Below are positions 12,901-27,900 of a stretch of 64,000 nucleotides of DNA, piece after piece. Position numbers and translations under genes: made by a program. The stretch's first letter is position 1. Each line of letters begins with the position of its first letter. Origin of the DNA: Arion vulgaris (lineage: Eukaryota > Mollusca > Gastropoda > Stylommatophora > Arionidae); the NCBI GenBank assembly GCA_020796225.1, contig CM036767.1, positions 11,023,927 to 11,087,926 on the forward strand. Direction: 5' to 3'. The notes beneath the pieces were generated by a model. That model was not told the DNA's origin. It saw only the letters and a list, made by a program, of their open reading frames with translations, and did no database searches.

Positions 12901-15900
12901 ATATAGAAATACATATTAAGTAATTTATTTTAAAATCAAAATGTTTGAAAATACAGTTAATAAAGTCGCATATATCAAAACCCTTCCAGAAAAGATCTCT
13001 ACAGAGCTGTAACCGCTTTCACCCTCACAGAGCAAAACCTCATGACACTGGTATTCTTCGTAGAAGGAAAAAAAAGCAAAGGTTAGTTAGATTTTTTCTA
13101 CTTCATGTTCGTTGAGAAAATATGCATAAATAGGTTTTGTTTGGGTTGTTTTTTGTCTTTTTAAAAATCATTGTGAAAATATATGTTATGTACTGAACAT
13201 CTAATGCCCGTGTGTTGCCGGGGCTCGCAAGGGGAGCAAAGAGTAGCGGCACTGCGACCTACAAGGCATGTCGTAAGAGGCGACTAAGACTAAGGTGGGG
13301 TTTGGCGTAGGGCTGGCTACTCAATCCAGTAGAAAATTTTAGCCACAAAATCCAACCAACCATGAACATATAACAAGAAGGGTCCTTGCCTGAACCCAGG
13401 GACAGCAAAAGAAGGGAGGCCGAGAAATACATGGAGACGAGATTTGGAGGCGGAGATCAACAATATAAAGAAGAGCTGGAGGGAGTTGCAGGAGATAGCT
13501 AGAGATAGGAAGACTTGGCATGAGTTGGTTGAGGGCCTATGCCCCAACCCGGGTAAAAAGGCAAAGAGAGAGAGAGAACTGAACATCTAAGAATTAAGAT
13601 AGCATCAAAAGCGGTCACCAAGGTCCTCTCATGAAGATTATGTTATCAAGCTACCATGCCCAGTATGCAGACTGGTTCAAATCTACACTATACAGTTACT
13701 AGGCATACCTATTTCCTGTAGGGGTATTAATTATTACACACTTTGTTTTCTCACAACTGCAGTCAAAGAAGAACAACAATAAAGAAAAAAGTCAAATTGA
13801 TATGTAGGTGGATTAGTATACATCCATCTATGTACTTTTATTGAGAAATCTAATGGTCTTGAATAGTCTTCCAACTACTAATATTAAGGTAGCTTTCCTT
13901 TTATTCTCAGTATATGACAGCTAATAGATAGTTAAACTGTCTGATTTGCTCCAGAGTCTGTTCTCCTATTTTAACTTGTAGTATTTGAATAATATATTCA
14001 TTAAAGCTAATAAACACTCCCCTCTATTCAGACATATATCTGGTGGATGGCCAATCCTTCGCACAGTCCCAGATCAATACATATCTAAAGGAGAGACAGA
14101 CAGACTTGTTAACTCAGCAACAAAGATAATATGTAGTTCTGTAAGTTTCTTTGCCACAACTTTTGTCTGAAAGAATAAGATTATTTTTATTGGACCATGG
14201 AAATATTTTTAGTTACTTGTATGGCTGTTGTTTGAGTTCATGATTTAGTTGAAATGTTTGCAGAAAATTAGGATCTGCACTGTTGAATCCAACCCATATT
14301 TTTTGTTGTTGTTGTTTTTTTGGTTTTTTTCCAGAAGCACTTGAGCTTTTCAGCTCTTCGGCTTGGTGCCATGGACATCGTAATCCTTCGGTTCGGTGCC
14401 ATGAACACCGTAAATCTTGGGAATCTGTGGCTTTTTCTGCCATCCCGCGGAATTGAACCTGCACACACAGAAGGATAGTCACCCGTAGTCCAACGCGCTA
14501 CGAACACGCTGGGCAGATGGGCAATCCAACCCATATAAAATGTGGATATTTTTTCAGAGATCCGTGATCTCAGTGTAGGTGAGATTGAGTTCCTAGTCCT
14601 ATAGGAGACGGATGATAAAACATAGGTCCAGTGTTCACTATGAGTACGTATGTTGGCAATTCAAAATCGAGAGAAGCAACCTGGAAAGCCGCTACTTTAG
14701 CACAATTCATAAGAAAAGATTACAACTGAAATTCCTACAAAGATATCTTCACCAACTTCAAAATAACATCGGGACCCTCGCGGTGCTACAAAGTTATGCT
14801 CTGCCGCTGAGATCTTCCTATGTAAGAAAGAGATCAAAGCACACATGGATGTAAGAAAGAGATCAAAGCACACATGGTTACTCACTGAGGTGCAATGATG
14901 ATGGTCCTATCATCAATCAATTAGACAGTAGCCGTCCCTATAACAATCAGATCTGTCACCATGCTGCAGTATATCACTAAATCTGGCACTATAAAGTGGA
15001 GTTCAAGTTGATAAAAATTTCAGAAATTTAACTGTTAAATTTGTGACCTATTGAACAATATTTCTCCAAGTTATCAATTTTTGGATAAGAGCTAAAGACC
15101 AAATCTAGTGACTCAGTCTATTAACCCCGACGTTCTGAGTTCGAATTACGCTGCGGACATTTGGTTGGAAATTGTTTCGCGTTGAGTTTTACAAAAAGGA
15201 CGATGGTGCCACCTGTTCAGAAAGCAATGGCAAACTACTGAACGTAATAATGCCTAGAAAAATCACAAACAGCGTTAAAAACTGAGGTTGATTCGCAAAG
15301 TCCTGTAAAGGATATGCAATTAATTAACCTAACTTATAAAAATGACTTTGTTACAGAAATCTACATTGAAAAAAATAACATAGTGTTAGAAATGATTTCA
15401 GCATTATGTTCCATGAGAAACAGGGAATTGAAAATGTTATATAAATAGTTATAAGTTGCAGTTCTACATTCCATTGGCAATGGAGTGAAATAGATCAAAG
15501 TGCAGTGTCCACTTGATCTCGGCCAAAGGGTGGGAGTCTTCATAAAGCCAATAGGTAACTAATTACATTTAAACAAATTCCGAGCAGTTTACATTAGAAA
15601 GAATGATGACGTTCAGATTTTGTGCATGTTTCAAACGTAACTGGGTTCACTCGCTGGGAACACACCTTAAGAAAACCTTGGTGGAATATAACAAGATAGG
15701 CCTTTTCCTGGATCTCGCAGGAAAAGTGAAAGAGAGGAAAGCCTAATAAAACATGAGGAAGAGATCTGGAGGCAGAAAGAGCTGGAAAAAGCTGCAAGAG
15801 ATAGCTAAAGATAGGAAGATTTGGCATGAGTCAGTTGGGGGCACATGCCCCAACCAAGGCTATAAAGGCACAAGAGTAGAGAGAGAGAGAGAGAGAGAAG

Positions 15901-18900
15901 GGACTAATCACTATGCTATAATGGTTCTTATACAAACATTTTTAGTTTTTATGCTGTGTAATAGAATGTAGAGACGGTTTAGCATATGCGTAAGCCTGTC
16001 AATTCAAACACAAGAGGATTGTGCGTTCAATCCTACACTCAACATTCCCATTGTGAGAAAAAGAATTGGTCCTCCTGCCTCCTGCAAAATAGGAATAGAC
16101 ATATGAAGTGACAGGCACTTCGACCCCAATTTTGAAACGACTACGGAAATTTAGAAAAAAATAGAATGTCACTTTTCTTATCTATATTTTAAAAATAAAA
16201 ATGGTGTGCTTGTTTTAAGGCACTTTGTAAGCTAATGTTCATTTTTGTAAGACTGTTCTTGATGCCTTCACTCCATCTTTTACGTGGTCGTCCTCTTGCT
16301 TTGTACTCATTATACTTTTTCTGTGTGGCTCTCTGTGGTAGGTAATACCAGGGCATTCTTGTCAGGTGTCCAAACCAGTTAATCTGTTGTTCTTTTATGA
16401 ATTGCATGACTGGTTTCACATCCAGTCTCCTTCTGATTTCTTCATTTCTAATTTTGTCTCTTATTGTTACACCTGCAGCTCTTCTAAGACACCTCATCTC
16501 TGTCGTTCTGATTTTCTGCTCATTAACTGCTGTTATTGGCCATGTTTGACACTGGTAACATAGTGTTGGCCAGAAAATCGTTCTTATGAGATTGACTTTA
16601 GTTTTTAGCGGTATCTCTTTATGTGACAACAGTGGTGTTAACTGTCCCAGTACCTGGTTAGCTTTCGTGCAGCTATTGTTGATTTTGCTATTGATACTTC
16701 CATCTGTTGTGAAAATTGCTCCTAAGTATTTGGCCTCAATTGTTTGTTTATGTCTACGTTCTGGAGTTTTATTGTAAGGTTTTCTGGTTGTCTACTTATT
16801 GCCATTGTCTCTGTCTTTATTATATTCATTTTCATGTTGTACTCTCCCTCCATATTAGCCTACCTTATCGTGGTTGGAGGGTTTGTGTGCCTTAGGATCC
16901 TTCAGGCTATGTCGGCGGGAGTCTAACTCCGGCAGGTCTAACCAAGCCGAACAGACTGAAGGTGAAAGGCCAGACCAAAGGCGGGGAGCAGGATGGGGCC
17001 TCATAAGGTGACAGTGCAGAACCCACCGGCAAGTGGTAAATGCTCTGGCTGCAACCAACCCATCCCCAGCTATGGGACAAATAGCACTTGTCCTCTCTCT
17101 CTTGAGGGGACATCCTTTTTCTTGTCTTGTCTTCTACTTCTATGACACTTTCCCTTAAGCATAAGGGATTAAACTACAGTGTCCAGGAAGCACACCCTGC
17201 ATAAAAGCCTGGGTTGGTGAGCCCGGCAACAGAAGGCTGAAGTCATCTAGAGTAGGACGACTCCAGACAAACCGGGAAGACAGATCTCTTCAGCAGGGGA
17301 CTGCAACTGTCTAGAGAACAACCTCAAAAAGATGTCCTCAGAAACGGAATGTGTCAGCCATTATTGGCGGGAGGAATCGACACATACGAACAACTCAAAT
17401 GACCATGCGCAATGACCATGTTGTACTCTCACCTTGATGTTAACTAAGCTCAAATGGTTCTGGAGAGATTCTTTATTTTCTGCAATCAGTATTTGGTCAT
17501 CTGCAAATAAAAGTTCTGAAATATTATTTGAATTATTATTAATATTAAAAATGGTTGTTTGCCAATTGATCAAACTTTCTAAACTTTATGCACAAAAGAT
17601 ATGCTCATTATCTTTCAGCAGTTAGTTATGGGTATGTATGCTAAGGCTTTATGTTTCTCGCTGGTTATTTATAAACACTTATTGCCTGTCTTCTCAAGAG
17701 CTCTTGCCTATTTGTTCAAAGTTAAATTTCAAATTCATGTACCATTTGATTGTAAACATATAAACTGCAGGTGTAAGGGGAAATGAATGAGCCGATTGCA
17801 GGTATGACTGCTGTAAAAAGCAGGCAAGCCATGGACCAGGCTGATATTCTAAATTCCCTAAGGAGAAAGGACGTGTAAATGATTCAAGCAATGGTGGTGA
17901 ATCTACAACCCTAACCAGACTACAAGAATTTCAAGTCAAATGTAGTACTATTCTTTGCTCCCTTTGTAGACCCCGGCAACACATGGGCAATCTTCTCTTA
18001 TAAAGATAATTATAGCATCTTGATAATTAACCCTACCTTCATCAATTAAATATATGATTCAGGAAATGAAAACCCATGTTGTTTACAGCCGAAGGTCTAT
18101 GCATAAAGAAAATAAATGAATTTAAAGATGTCATAAAATATATATATTAAAAAAAACTGTGTAAAGAATAAAACAAATTTGTTCTGCCTGTGAGGTGCTG
18201 GGGCCCAAGGAAGCAAAGAATAGTACCACTGTGACCTACAAGGCATATCATAAGAGGTGACTGATGTAGAACTTAGGAAGCTACCTAGTAAATAAAAAGC
18301 ATCGCATAAATCAGATGTGCTGGCCTACTTGTAGGCGCATAACTGACACAATGTACAATTGATCTTAGTCTCAGATCACATATAAATCACACAGAGTGGT
18401 TAACAAGTGATCAATATGGAGCGTTTGAAGAAGAAGAAACAATTTTGAAAATGCACAATGAACACCAGTATCTAGCTTTATTTGTACAAGTTTTTATGTT
18501 GATTGTGCTGCACAAACAGGTGTTAGCCAACTCCATTGGTAAGCTACCAAATATATATAACGAAGAAAACAAGCTCTCAGTTTTGAAACTTTTTCAGGTA
18601 TCTATTTAAAACTTGCTTTGATTTGTTTTCTAATAGTTTGGCTGTTAAATAAATAGTGTGCATTACTTTCATTTATTACATTCTTAGAAGTGACTGTTTC
18701 TAACTAAATCCTGAATTTGAAATGGGAATTACATATTTTAATATATAAATTTACTTATATTATATATTAGTGTAAGCGTTCGCCTATTGGCTCGGATTCA
18801 AAAGTTTTGTAGGTTCAATCCAATGCTTGATGTTCCACACACGAGGAAAGGAATTGGCCATACCTCCTGCAAACTAAGGACTAGAAATGTGAAATGATTG

Positions 18901-21900
18901 GCACTTTATACCCTAAAGTCTGAAAAGGCTACCGGAAATGTTGTTTTTATTTTAAATTATGTATAAATATATTTATTTTAATAAACTTTTTATGGGTATG
19001 GTGAGCTACAGTAGCAAGTGGACTTTGGAATGACTGCAACGAAACCTGGTCGAAAAATATCGAGCTAAATGAGAAGCTGTACGGAGGGACAGAGTCCCTA
19101 AAAACAACAGCAGAATTTATGTGGAAATCTGGTACTTCAGTCCAAGCGGTGATCGCAAGAGAGTGAGAGAGAGAGAATGACTGCTACAGCGGAGGATGGA
19201 GCACAAATGGAAATCCCAATGTGTCAGGACGCCAATCAAATAACATACCATAAAATTATTTATATTGTATGGAGTTTTCAGTAAGATATTAATACATGAA
19301 AGTTGCAAATATTGATTGGATTTGTTATGAAGAAAACAAATACAATGGTAGAAGAAAACAGAAGCCAACAGTAAATATTAACATGGAAAGATGCTGAAGT
19401 GAGTAAACTTTTTATATTTTGTGGACTTAGATTTAGAGTAAAATATGTAAAAACTCAAGAAATAAAATATTTAAAAAAAATACGTTTACAGTATGAAATA
19501 TTACACCCAATGAAAAACGTAATCTGTTTCTTGGAGTGCTCCATATCAACCACTTGTTAACCACTCTTTGTGATTTCTATGTGACTCCAGCCTAACAGCG
19601 ATTGTATGTTGTGTCAGTCATGCACATACAAGTAGGCCAGCACATCCGATTTCTCCATCACTTTTTATTAGCTAGGGTAGCTTCTTTAGGCCCCTATCTC
19701 AGTTGCCTCTTACGACATGCCTTGTAGGTCACATTGTTACTATTCTTTGCTCCTCTTGCGAGCCCTGCCAACACACTTGCGAAAAACTTAATCAAAATTA
19801 AAATAACTTATTTTTCTTTCAATTAATTTTGTGTATTACTGAAGTAAATAAACAAATACTGTACATATACTTCTCTCCTGCTCCATCTTGGTCCATCAAG
19901 GTATATATATATATATATATATATATCCATGTATTGTCTAATTTTAATGTGGTATTTTCTTCCTTTCTTTTTCCTATAGATTCTGTTTCAGTGCAGGAAG
20001 AATTTGATTAATTTTCTTTGTAGCATGCCCCATCATTTGCTATTTATGATTTTTATCTTTTTTTGTGTGAACTGTTGGGATTTGTTCCAGCATTCTTTAT
20101 TCACTGTTTCACACAATCTGTGTTTTTCGGTCAGTATGTTTTTGAAATTTTTGTATATGGAGTAATATATATTGTTGTTGGATGGTCTGACATCTTGGTT
20201 CTACAAAAGATCAAAGTCAGAACTGATTACCTGAAGGAGAGAAGTTTGGAGATAGATGATCACCTACACCAGCAGACATGGCACTTGATTGATTGATATA
20301 TTATATCTGTGTTGTGTGCATGTGGTGCACATTTTATAATTATCTTTTTCAATATTCACTCAATCTCTTTCATTGGTTTGTACATTAAATATTTTTAAAC
20401 CATTCACTTTGTTTGTGCAGCACTATATCTACATTTATTCTTACTTTTGACTTGATTTTATTATGTATACAATATTTTTGTTGTTGGTATAATATATTTT
20501 TCAGGTTCATTAGATTTAGTCAGAATTTTTCAATTTCAACATTTCCGTAAAAGATTATTAACAATATAATTATGTTTTAGCATTTTACAACACAAATAGA
20601 ACTTGAGCTTAATTCACTTGCTTCAAACATGTCAGTCTCATGCAATGAAGGAAAGTTACTAATTGAGTTTAATTCTGCGTTGCCTATTGCTTTTATTTAT
20701 ATTCTGTAGTTTAGTTTGTAGTGTTTATTGAATGCCTAAAATTGCATAAATGTAGCATATGCATCTTTGTGTTACTTTTGTTTTGTTTTTGATTCAGAAG
20801 CAAGATAGCTATTTTTTATATAACTTGCTTAATTAAATTTATTTCTTTGATAATTTATGTTTAGAAGTAACTGCAGTTGCTTATGAAGTTAAGAAAATCG
20901 GAATGAAATTACGGGAAAATTGTTTTAAAAAAATATTAAAATTTATCAGCAATATAACAATCTGGTTTAACAGTATTAGAGACAAGAAGTTGTCGAGGCC
21001 CCTTATCATCAATACCAGCTGGTGTAGCACAAGAAAGTGAAATATACCTATAGTATAAAGAGAAAATTGTATTAAAAACGGTCTTAAGATGAATGATTTA
21101 TTAATTGCACTAGGTTTCCGCATATGGCTTCTGTTCCTGTAGGGGCAGAAATGGCTCCCATCAGTCAAAAGTGTTGCACAAAGCTTGTACTTCATAGCTC
21201 CAGCAATAATCCTGTTAATCTCACAAAAAAGGAATGTGACTCAGTCTAGATTTGGACCTACAACCTTTAGAATGACAGGCAAATATCTTAACCACTTCAT
21301 CACAGAGACCCCCTAATCTTAGAACTGTATTCAAAAATTAAATAAAATTCTTCAATAGGGGATTTATTTGTGAGTATTCTAGTTTGAAATAAATTTGTTG
21401 TTATCGAACTTTAACTGGCATATATTTAATATATATTCTTTTATGTATAATACAAATCAGAATGACTTCTCAACCTCAACTACTGCCAGGAACAAGAGAG
21501 TATCTCACAATAGACATCTGCCAGAAATACAAGAGGTATCATTTGTGTAGCTATACATTTAACCAGCCAACTTCTGTAGACACAAAGATAAAGTTTGTGA
21601 GATAAATTGCCATTGATCTCTGAACCTCATAAAATAAAAACCTGTACATCAAACCACTCCAAAAATGTAGAAATAAAAAAAGCCAATTAAAACAATTAAT
21701 AAAAAGATGAAAAGCTTACAATAAGCTAGCATTCAGCAAATGGGATGAAATCAGCATAAGTGAACTATAGCTGACTAAGACTCTACATCTTAATGGTAGT
21801 CATGGGGGTGGGAACTATGAAATATAAAACCACTACAGACTGTATTCTGAATATTCTGATTTTAAATAATTCCAAGTTTGAATAGTAAAACTTCGACTGG

Positions 21901-24900
21901 GAAAACATTTTCGTGTTCATTGTCATGGATTTTTGCATATCATGGATTGAACACTTTGCTTATTTACAACATTTACAAAATTCACATGTTGAAGATTCAT
22001 TGCTGTGGTGGAAGATGAGTGAAAACACATTCTTTAGATTGATGTTGTTGGCAAGGAAAACTGGTTTTTGTATACTGGCAACAGTATTGTCATGTAAGAA
22101 ATTGTTCACTTCTGCTGGTTACATTGTAAACAAAACATGCTTTTTATTTGAATGCCTTCTTCTTCTTTTTCTGTTTTCGCTTGCTGGGAATTCAGGCGTT
22201 AGCCATGATGCCTGGTATTGTGCCTCTGACTGATTTTTGTGTAAAAGCTGCTTTTACCATTTGACTGATGTCCTGAGCCATGCAGGCGAGCCTTCGCTGA
22301 CTTCAGATGTATTTGAAGATTAGACCCTTCAAGTGTGATCTTTACAGGAAACCTGTAGTCCGAACCACTTGCCATGAGTCCTCATACCCTAGGAACTTTC
22401 ATGGCCAGTAACTATTTGAATGCCATATTTTGACTATTTTTGGCTTGTTTGCCTTCGAAATCTGGTGAAAGAAGACGATGAACAACATTTTAATCATTTC
22501 ATTTGAAGGTCTAAATTTATTAGTTATTTACTTTTTTTCAAAGTTTTAATATATTTTTGTCCATTTCTTACTGAACTAAAATAAACTCTGAAGAAGCCAT
22601 CAATTTTTGAATAGTTAACTATTTCAAAAATGTAACTTTACCAACCCTAAGTATAAGAAAGCAACATGTACTTAGATATGATTGGTATCATGGTACATTT
22701 TACATTCCCATGCATTCTTTGTTCTTCGCTGTAGCAGCCGTCCCAAAGTCCACCTGCTCATTTACCCATGAGAAGTTGGTTATCATATCGTCTCTCGCCC
22801 GAGTGGTTACCGGGACCCAAATTTGGGGTATAAAGAATAGAACCACTGTTAACTGTCATGCATGTCGTAAGAGGCGACTAAGGAGGTTTGGCTGAAATCG
22901 GATGCATGTGTCCTAAATGTGTAGAAGTCAACCTGTTGCCTTGCAGGACGACTGTGGACAGGACAGCCAAAGGCTAATGGAGAGCAAACCCAGTAAACTT
23001 TGGCTGAATCCTGACACATCGCCGAAGGATAAGTACCAGAGCTACAAATGGCGCTGAAGATGTGATGAAACCCACCCATGCTAAGGCTGCATGAATCAGA
23101 TTTCCACATGAATGAATTTATGGAGAGATCTGGTACATTGGTCTAAGCGGTGATCGCGAGAGAGATATCATCTCTGTCTGGCATGTCCATACTTAGTTTC
23201 CTAAGATAGCTAGATAGTCTATATATATTCCTCTCACACCATTATACATTACATACCGCCTGCAAGTAATTTCACCATACTGCTCTGTCCTGGGAAATTC
23301 GCTCAATCTCTTCCATGAATTAAGTCCGATATTTGTTGATTCTCTCAGCAAAGTTCGTTTCAGGCTTTCCCTAGGGCGTCCTCTCTTTCTTGAACCTATT
23401 GCCTCCCACTTCAATGTCTACTTTGGCATTCTTTGATCATTTCTTCTTAAAGTATGCCCAACATATCTTCATTGTCTCTTTCTTAAAACAGTTGCTACTA
23501 GTGGTTGACCAGACATTTCTCTGAATTCACCACTTCTCGTATAGTTAAATAGTGTATGCCTATTGGATATTAGAGTAAATCCTGATAGTCATAAGTTCCT
23601 AATGTAGAATTATAAACTATTAAAAATTATATTGTTTCTCATGTCAGGCCACGAACTTTTATCTCTCTTTCCAGCGTTTTTCCATGTTTCCTTTGTATCT
23701 CTAGGCCTTCTTTTCTCATGTGCTATCAATTGGAGAGCTGTCCTAGCCAATGCTCCTACTAGCATACAAAATATATGACTGACCCATCTTCATCTTCATC
23801 TTTCAATGATGATCTCCAAGGATATTTGTTCATTTAAACAACTTTCCATTTGTTATCGAATGTGACCAGAATTTTTGCATAAATTTTCTTGAAATTTTTT
23901 TTTGGAATGTCTCCAGCTTGTATATGTATAATGTTATGGGTCATTTTCTAGCACTTGCTACTATATAAAAACTTATAACACTCCCAGGACACTGCTATCA
24001 TTTTTATGCTGCAGAAAAATCTTTAATTTTGGTAGTGTTAAACTAACCATAAATTTCTAGTACTTTAGTTCTGTTTACTTGAAGTATGGTATATTAAATA
24101 CTAAATATATACTAAATATATTAAATACTAAATTGTTTAGAATCGCATATCAATAACACTTATAATAAAATATTTAACATTTGAGAAATGTATGTGCATG
24201 AAAGGGAGATTCTGTGGCTGAGTGGTTAAGCCCTTTGCCTTGCGAGTCGAAGGTCGTGGGTTCGAATCTGGACCGCGGCCTTCTGTTCACGAGTGCAGTT
24301 TTTCCAGAGACCCCTAGGATTGTTGCTGGAGCTACGGAGTTCGTGCTTTGTGCAATACTCTCGGCAGGTGGCATGCCATTTCTGCAGAGAGGACCGAGCC
24401 ATATGGGGTAAAACCCGTGCAATGAAGTCAATCCTTCGGCTTTAAAACCCTTTTAAAGGGAGATTATTGTGATATATTTTATTTATCAACAAAACTAGAA
24501 AAATGTGTTTACTGACAATTTGTTAGACATTTATTCAGCTTTATCTACATATGTACAAGCTTCATTGACTTGTTAAGCTGTATATCCATATGTACAAGCT
24601 TCAATGATTTGTTAATCTGTATATCCATTTGTACATGCTTCATTAGTTTTGTTGAAGGGCATATGCCATGTGAAAATATATTTTAATAGTTAAATCTATT
24701 TAGGATGTAGTAATTTGTACTTCTTCTTCTCTTCTACCATTTTCTTCTATATAATCTTGGATTCTCCAAAAGGAATTAATTCTTATTTTTCATGTTTGTT
24801 AGCCTACACGCTCTGATATAACCTATATAAGGTTCGTTCTTAGGTTGAAAGGGGCTTTAGTCCCTCACAAACAAAACAAATAAAAGTATTCTCCTGATTA

Positions 24901-27900
24901 TACAACTTCTGATTCTCTGTAAGGGATTAATAAAACTTTTTATGTTTTTGGCGTACACACCTGTAATAACCAATAAAAACTTATTCTTAAGTTGAAAGTA
25001 GCTTGCCTTGACTTAAGATAACTTGAATTCCATAAAAATACAAACAACAAATAACTATAGAGGTATTTGAACTCAAGTTTTTATCAAATGAACACATGTT
25101 TTGCCTAGAAAATGTTATGGCAATATGAAAAAATAAAAATTCTTGTATATCCTTTACAGGACCTCGCCATCAACCGCAGTAAATGAGTTGTTGATTTCCT
25201 AGGCACCACTAATATGTTTAATAGTTTTCCATTGCTTTCTGAATGATGAGGTAGAGATCAATGGAAATTGATCTCTGAACTGCTACCGGGTTGTTGCCCA
25301 GTATCTCGTGGTTTTCTTCTTTGCGTTCGTTCTTTACGACCAATTTTCATCACTCTTTGTGATATGTTTGATCTTTGTCAATTACGTGTATACCTTGCAC
25401 ATTGGTTTGGTAGGCCCCTAAACGCATAGACTGCTACATGTTTAGGACACGTGCATCCGATTTCAGTCAAACCTCCGTAGTCGCCTCTTACTACATGTGT
25501 GGCAGGTAACAGTGGTTCTATTCTTTGCACCCCAAATTTGGACCCTGGTAACCACTCGGGCGTCGTGGTTTTCTGTTTTTGTCTTGTTCTGTTCTGGTGG
25601 CTTGGGTAATTGTTATTTTTGCTCTTTGACAGGATAGTCATTAACTAATATACACATTTTTCAAGTTCCATGATTACCTGGGTCAGCTGACATGGTAGAA
25701 GATGCTGATGATAATAAAGAAAAATAACCAATTTTTAAAGTTCTATGCCACAAACCCTGATTGTGGTCACTTTTATTGACAAGTTTTTTTTGTAAAGGGA
25801 ATTGAAGCCTCTTTCAGCATAGACATGTCTTTTCAACCTGACAAGTATTTCTTGATCGTCATTTGGCGATTAAACCAAGAACATTAAAATAAGAATTAGC
25901 TCTTGGTGTCGAATCCATAAAATATAAAATGCTGCCTTTCACTCCGAATTTTTTAAATGTTCAGACATATTTATTTTGCAATGTATACTAAATTGGTTAG
26001 TGTACTAGCTTTGTGTAACCTTAAAAAATACAGTGAGCCAGTATATCAGTTCAGAAGAGTGAAGGAGTTAAGTTTGCATTTGATTTATAGTTAAATATTA
26101 ATTATAAAAAATAAGTAAATATTTACTTTTATCGTTCCTTATATTTCTTATTTTGTCTCTTCAAGAAAACATCACGCAGAACAAGATCTGAGAACAGGTA
26201 AGGTTCATGTAGAAGGAGACATCAACTTGTATTAAACATACTTGTTTTTGAAAACATAATTTGACCCTTTAGCTGCTAAGGACGTATATATATATACGTT
26301 TTTGCCATTCACTTCTAAAGATGCATTAATATGTCTGTTATTATCCTCTCCTCTGTGGGCTAAAGACATGTTAACACGTTATACATTGCTACTGTCACTA
26401 CTATAGGCGTACATTCACGTTTGTGACCTAGAAACAAAGAGTAGTTATTTATAGCTCACCCTTCGGAAAGTATGTAGCAGCGAAAGGGTTAATTTGATGT
26501 TAAATGTTTTTAAACAATTGATTGTGCCGGTATGGTGCCGGAGCCTGCAAGGGAAGCAAAGAATAGTGCCATTGTGATCTACAAGGCATGTCGTTAGAAG
26601 CAACTGATGTAGGAACTAGGGAAGCTACCCTAGTGAATGAAAAGCATCACAGAAATCAGATGTGCTGACCTACTTGTAGGTGCATAACTGCACATCGTAC
26701 ATCTCTCTTAGGCTCAGATCACATACAAATCACAAAGAGTGGTTAACAAGTGGTCGATGTGGAGCGTTCGAAGAAGAAAAATATCCCTAAGTAAAATATC
26801 TGCATTTCCTGTAGTCCAATCGCAGACTGTATACACACCAAAAATTATTGGCCATGCTGACCTCAAATCCCAGAATTTTCACATGTTGTCAATAGTGCAG
26901 ACTGTTATCAACTTTGCTTTTGCTGACCACACTCCGGACAGACCTATAGATGCTCAACATTCCACAGCTGATGTCAAAGAGTATTTGTGATGATTCCCAT
27001 GGCTTGCTGTTTAACTCTTTCCACGCTTTAAGCCGCACACTGCGCCACGGCGGAAGTCCATTGCACGCTTTAAGCCGCACACTGCGCCATAGACTTGCTT
27101 CCCTTATAAGAAGTCTTTCTAGTTTTACTTCTACTATTTTACTTATACTACTTTTTAACCTTGTATATTCTATTAGGTTGTCAAGTTTTCTTCAATTTAA
27201 ATGTAATACTATATATATGTTTATTTATTGACAAATATTGGATGCTGTAATTTATTTTTAAATTATCTTTTTTTACTTCCCTTGAATTAACTGATTAAAA
27301 ATTGAGAGAATAAATGGGCTGGAAGAGTTAAACACATTCCTCATTCTGCCTCTCAGGTGTCCAGTCCCACTAGAAACTATTGAGATTTAAAGCTCCCTGA
27401 ACTTCTGTGTAGATTGAAACATGATTGATATCTCCTAACTGAACAGACGATCAATAAGCAACAGACTGATATTCCATTTATTAAATCTTAACTCTTTCCA
27501 CGCTTTAAGCATCACACTGCGCCACGGCGGAAGTCCGTTGCACGCTATAAGCCGCATACTGCGCCATAGAGTTGCTTCCCTTATATAAGTCTTTCTTGTT
27601 TTACTTCTACTGTTTTACTTTTACTACTTTTCAACCTTGTTATTCTATTGGGTTGTCCAGTTTTCTCAATTTAGTATATAATAATATAGGTATGTTTATT
27701 TATTAACGAGTAGTTGGGATCGTTTTATTTAAAAAAAATTTTTTTTTTTTTACTTTCCTTGAATTAACTGCTTAAAAATTGAGGAAATAACTGCGCGTGG
27801 AAAGAGTTAATGCATTGGCAATCTGTGATATTGATGCAAATCTGTCTTGCCCTCATTATTGTGAACACCCCATGTCCAGAACAGTGTATCCAGTAAGTCC

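Noticed and set aside
16586..16926. Membrane-like open frames on the plus strand
   Set aside because: They are the complement of the LINE RT on the minus strand and of the inserted element.
19980..20012. Possible short exon SVSVQEEFD ending in TAA
   Set aside because: It has an acceptor-like tag but no donor and would end the protein before the PLAT domain.
20063..20296. 77-codon open frame with hydrophobic start
   Set aside because: Its end is a repeat also found near 36350 and the rest is T-rich sequence. Not supported as a gene.
24204..24290. tRNA-like sequence with good A and B boxes
   Set aside because: It does not form a complete acceptor stem and is the head of SINE S6, present in at least six other copies.
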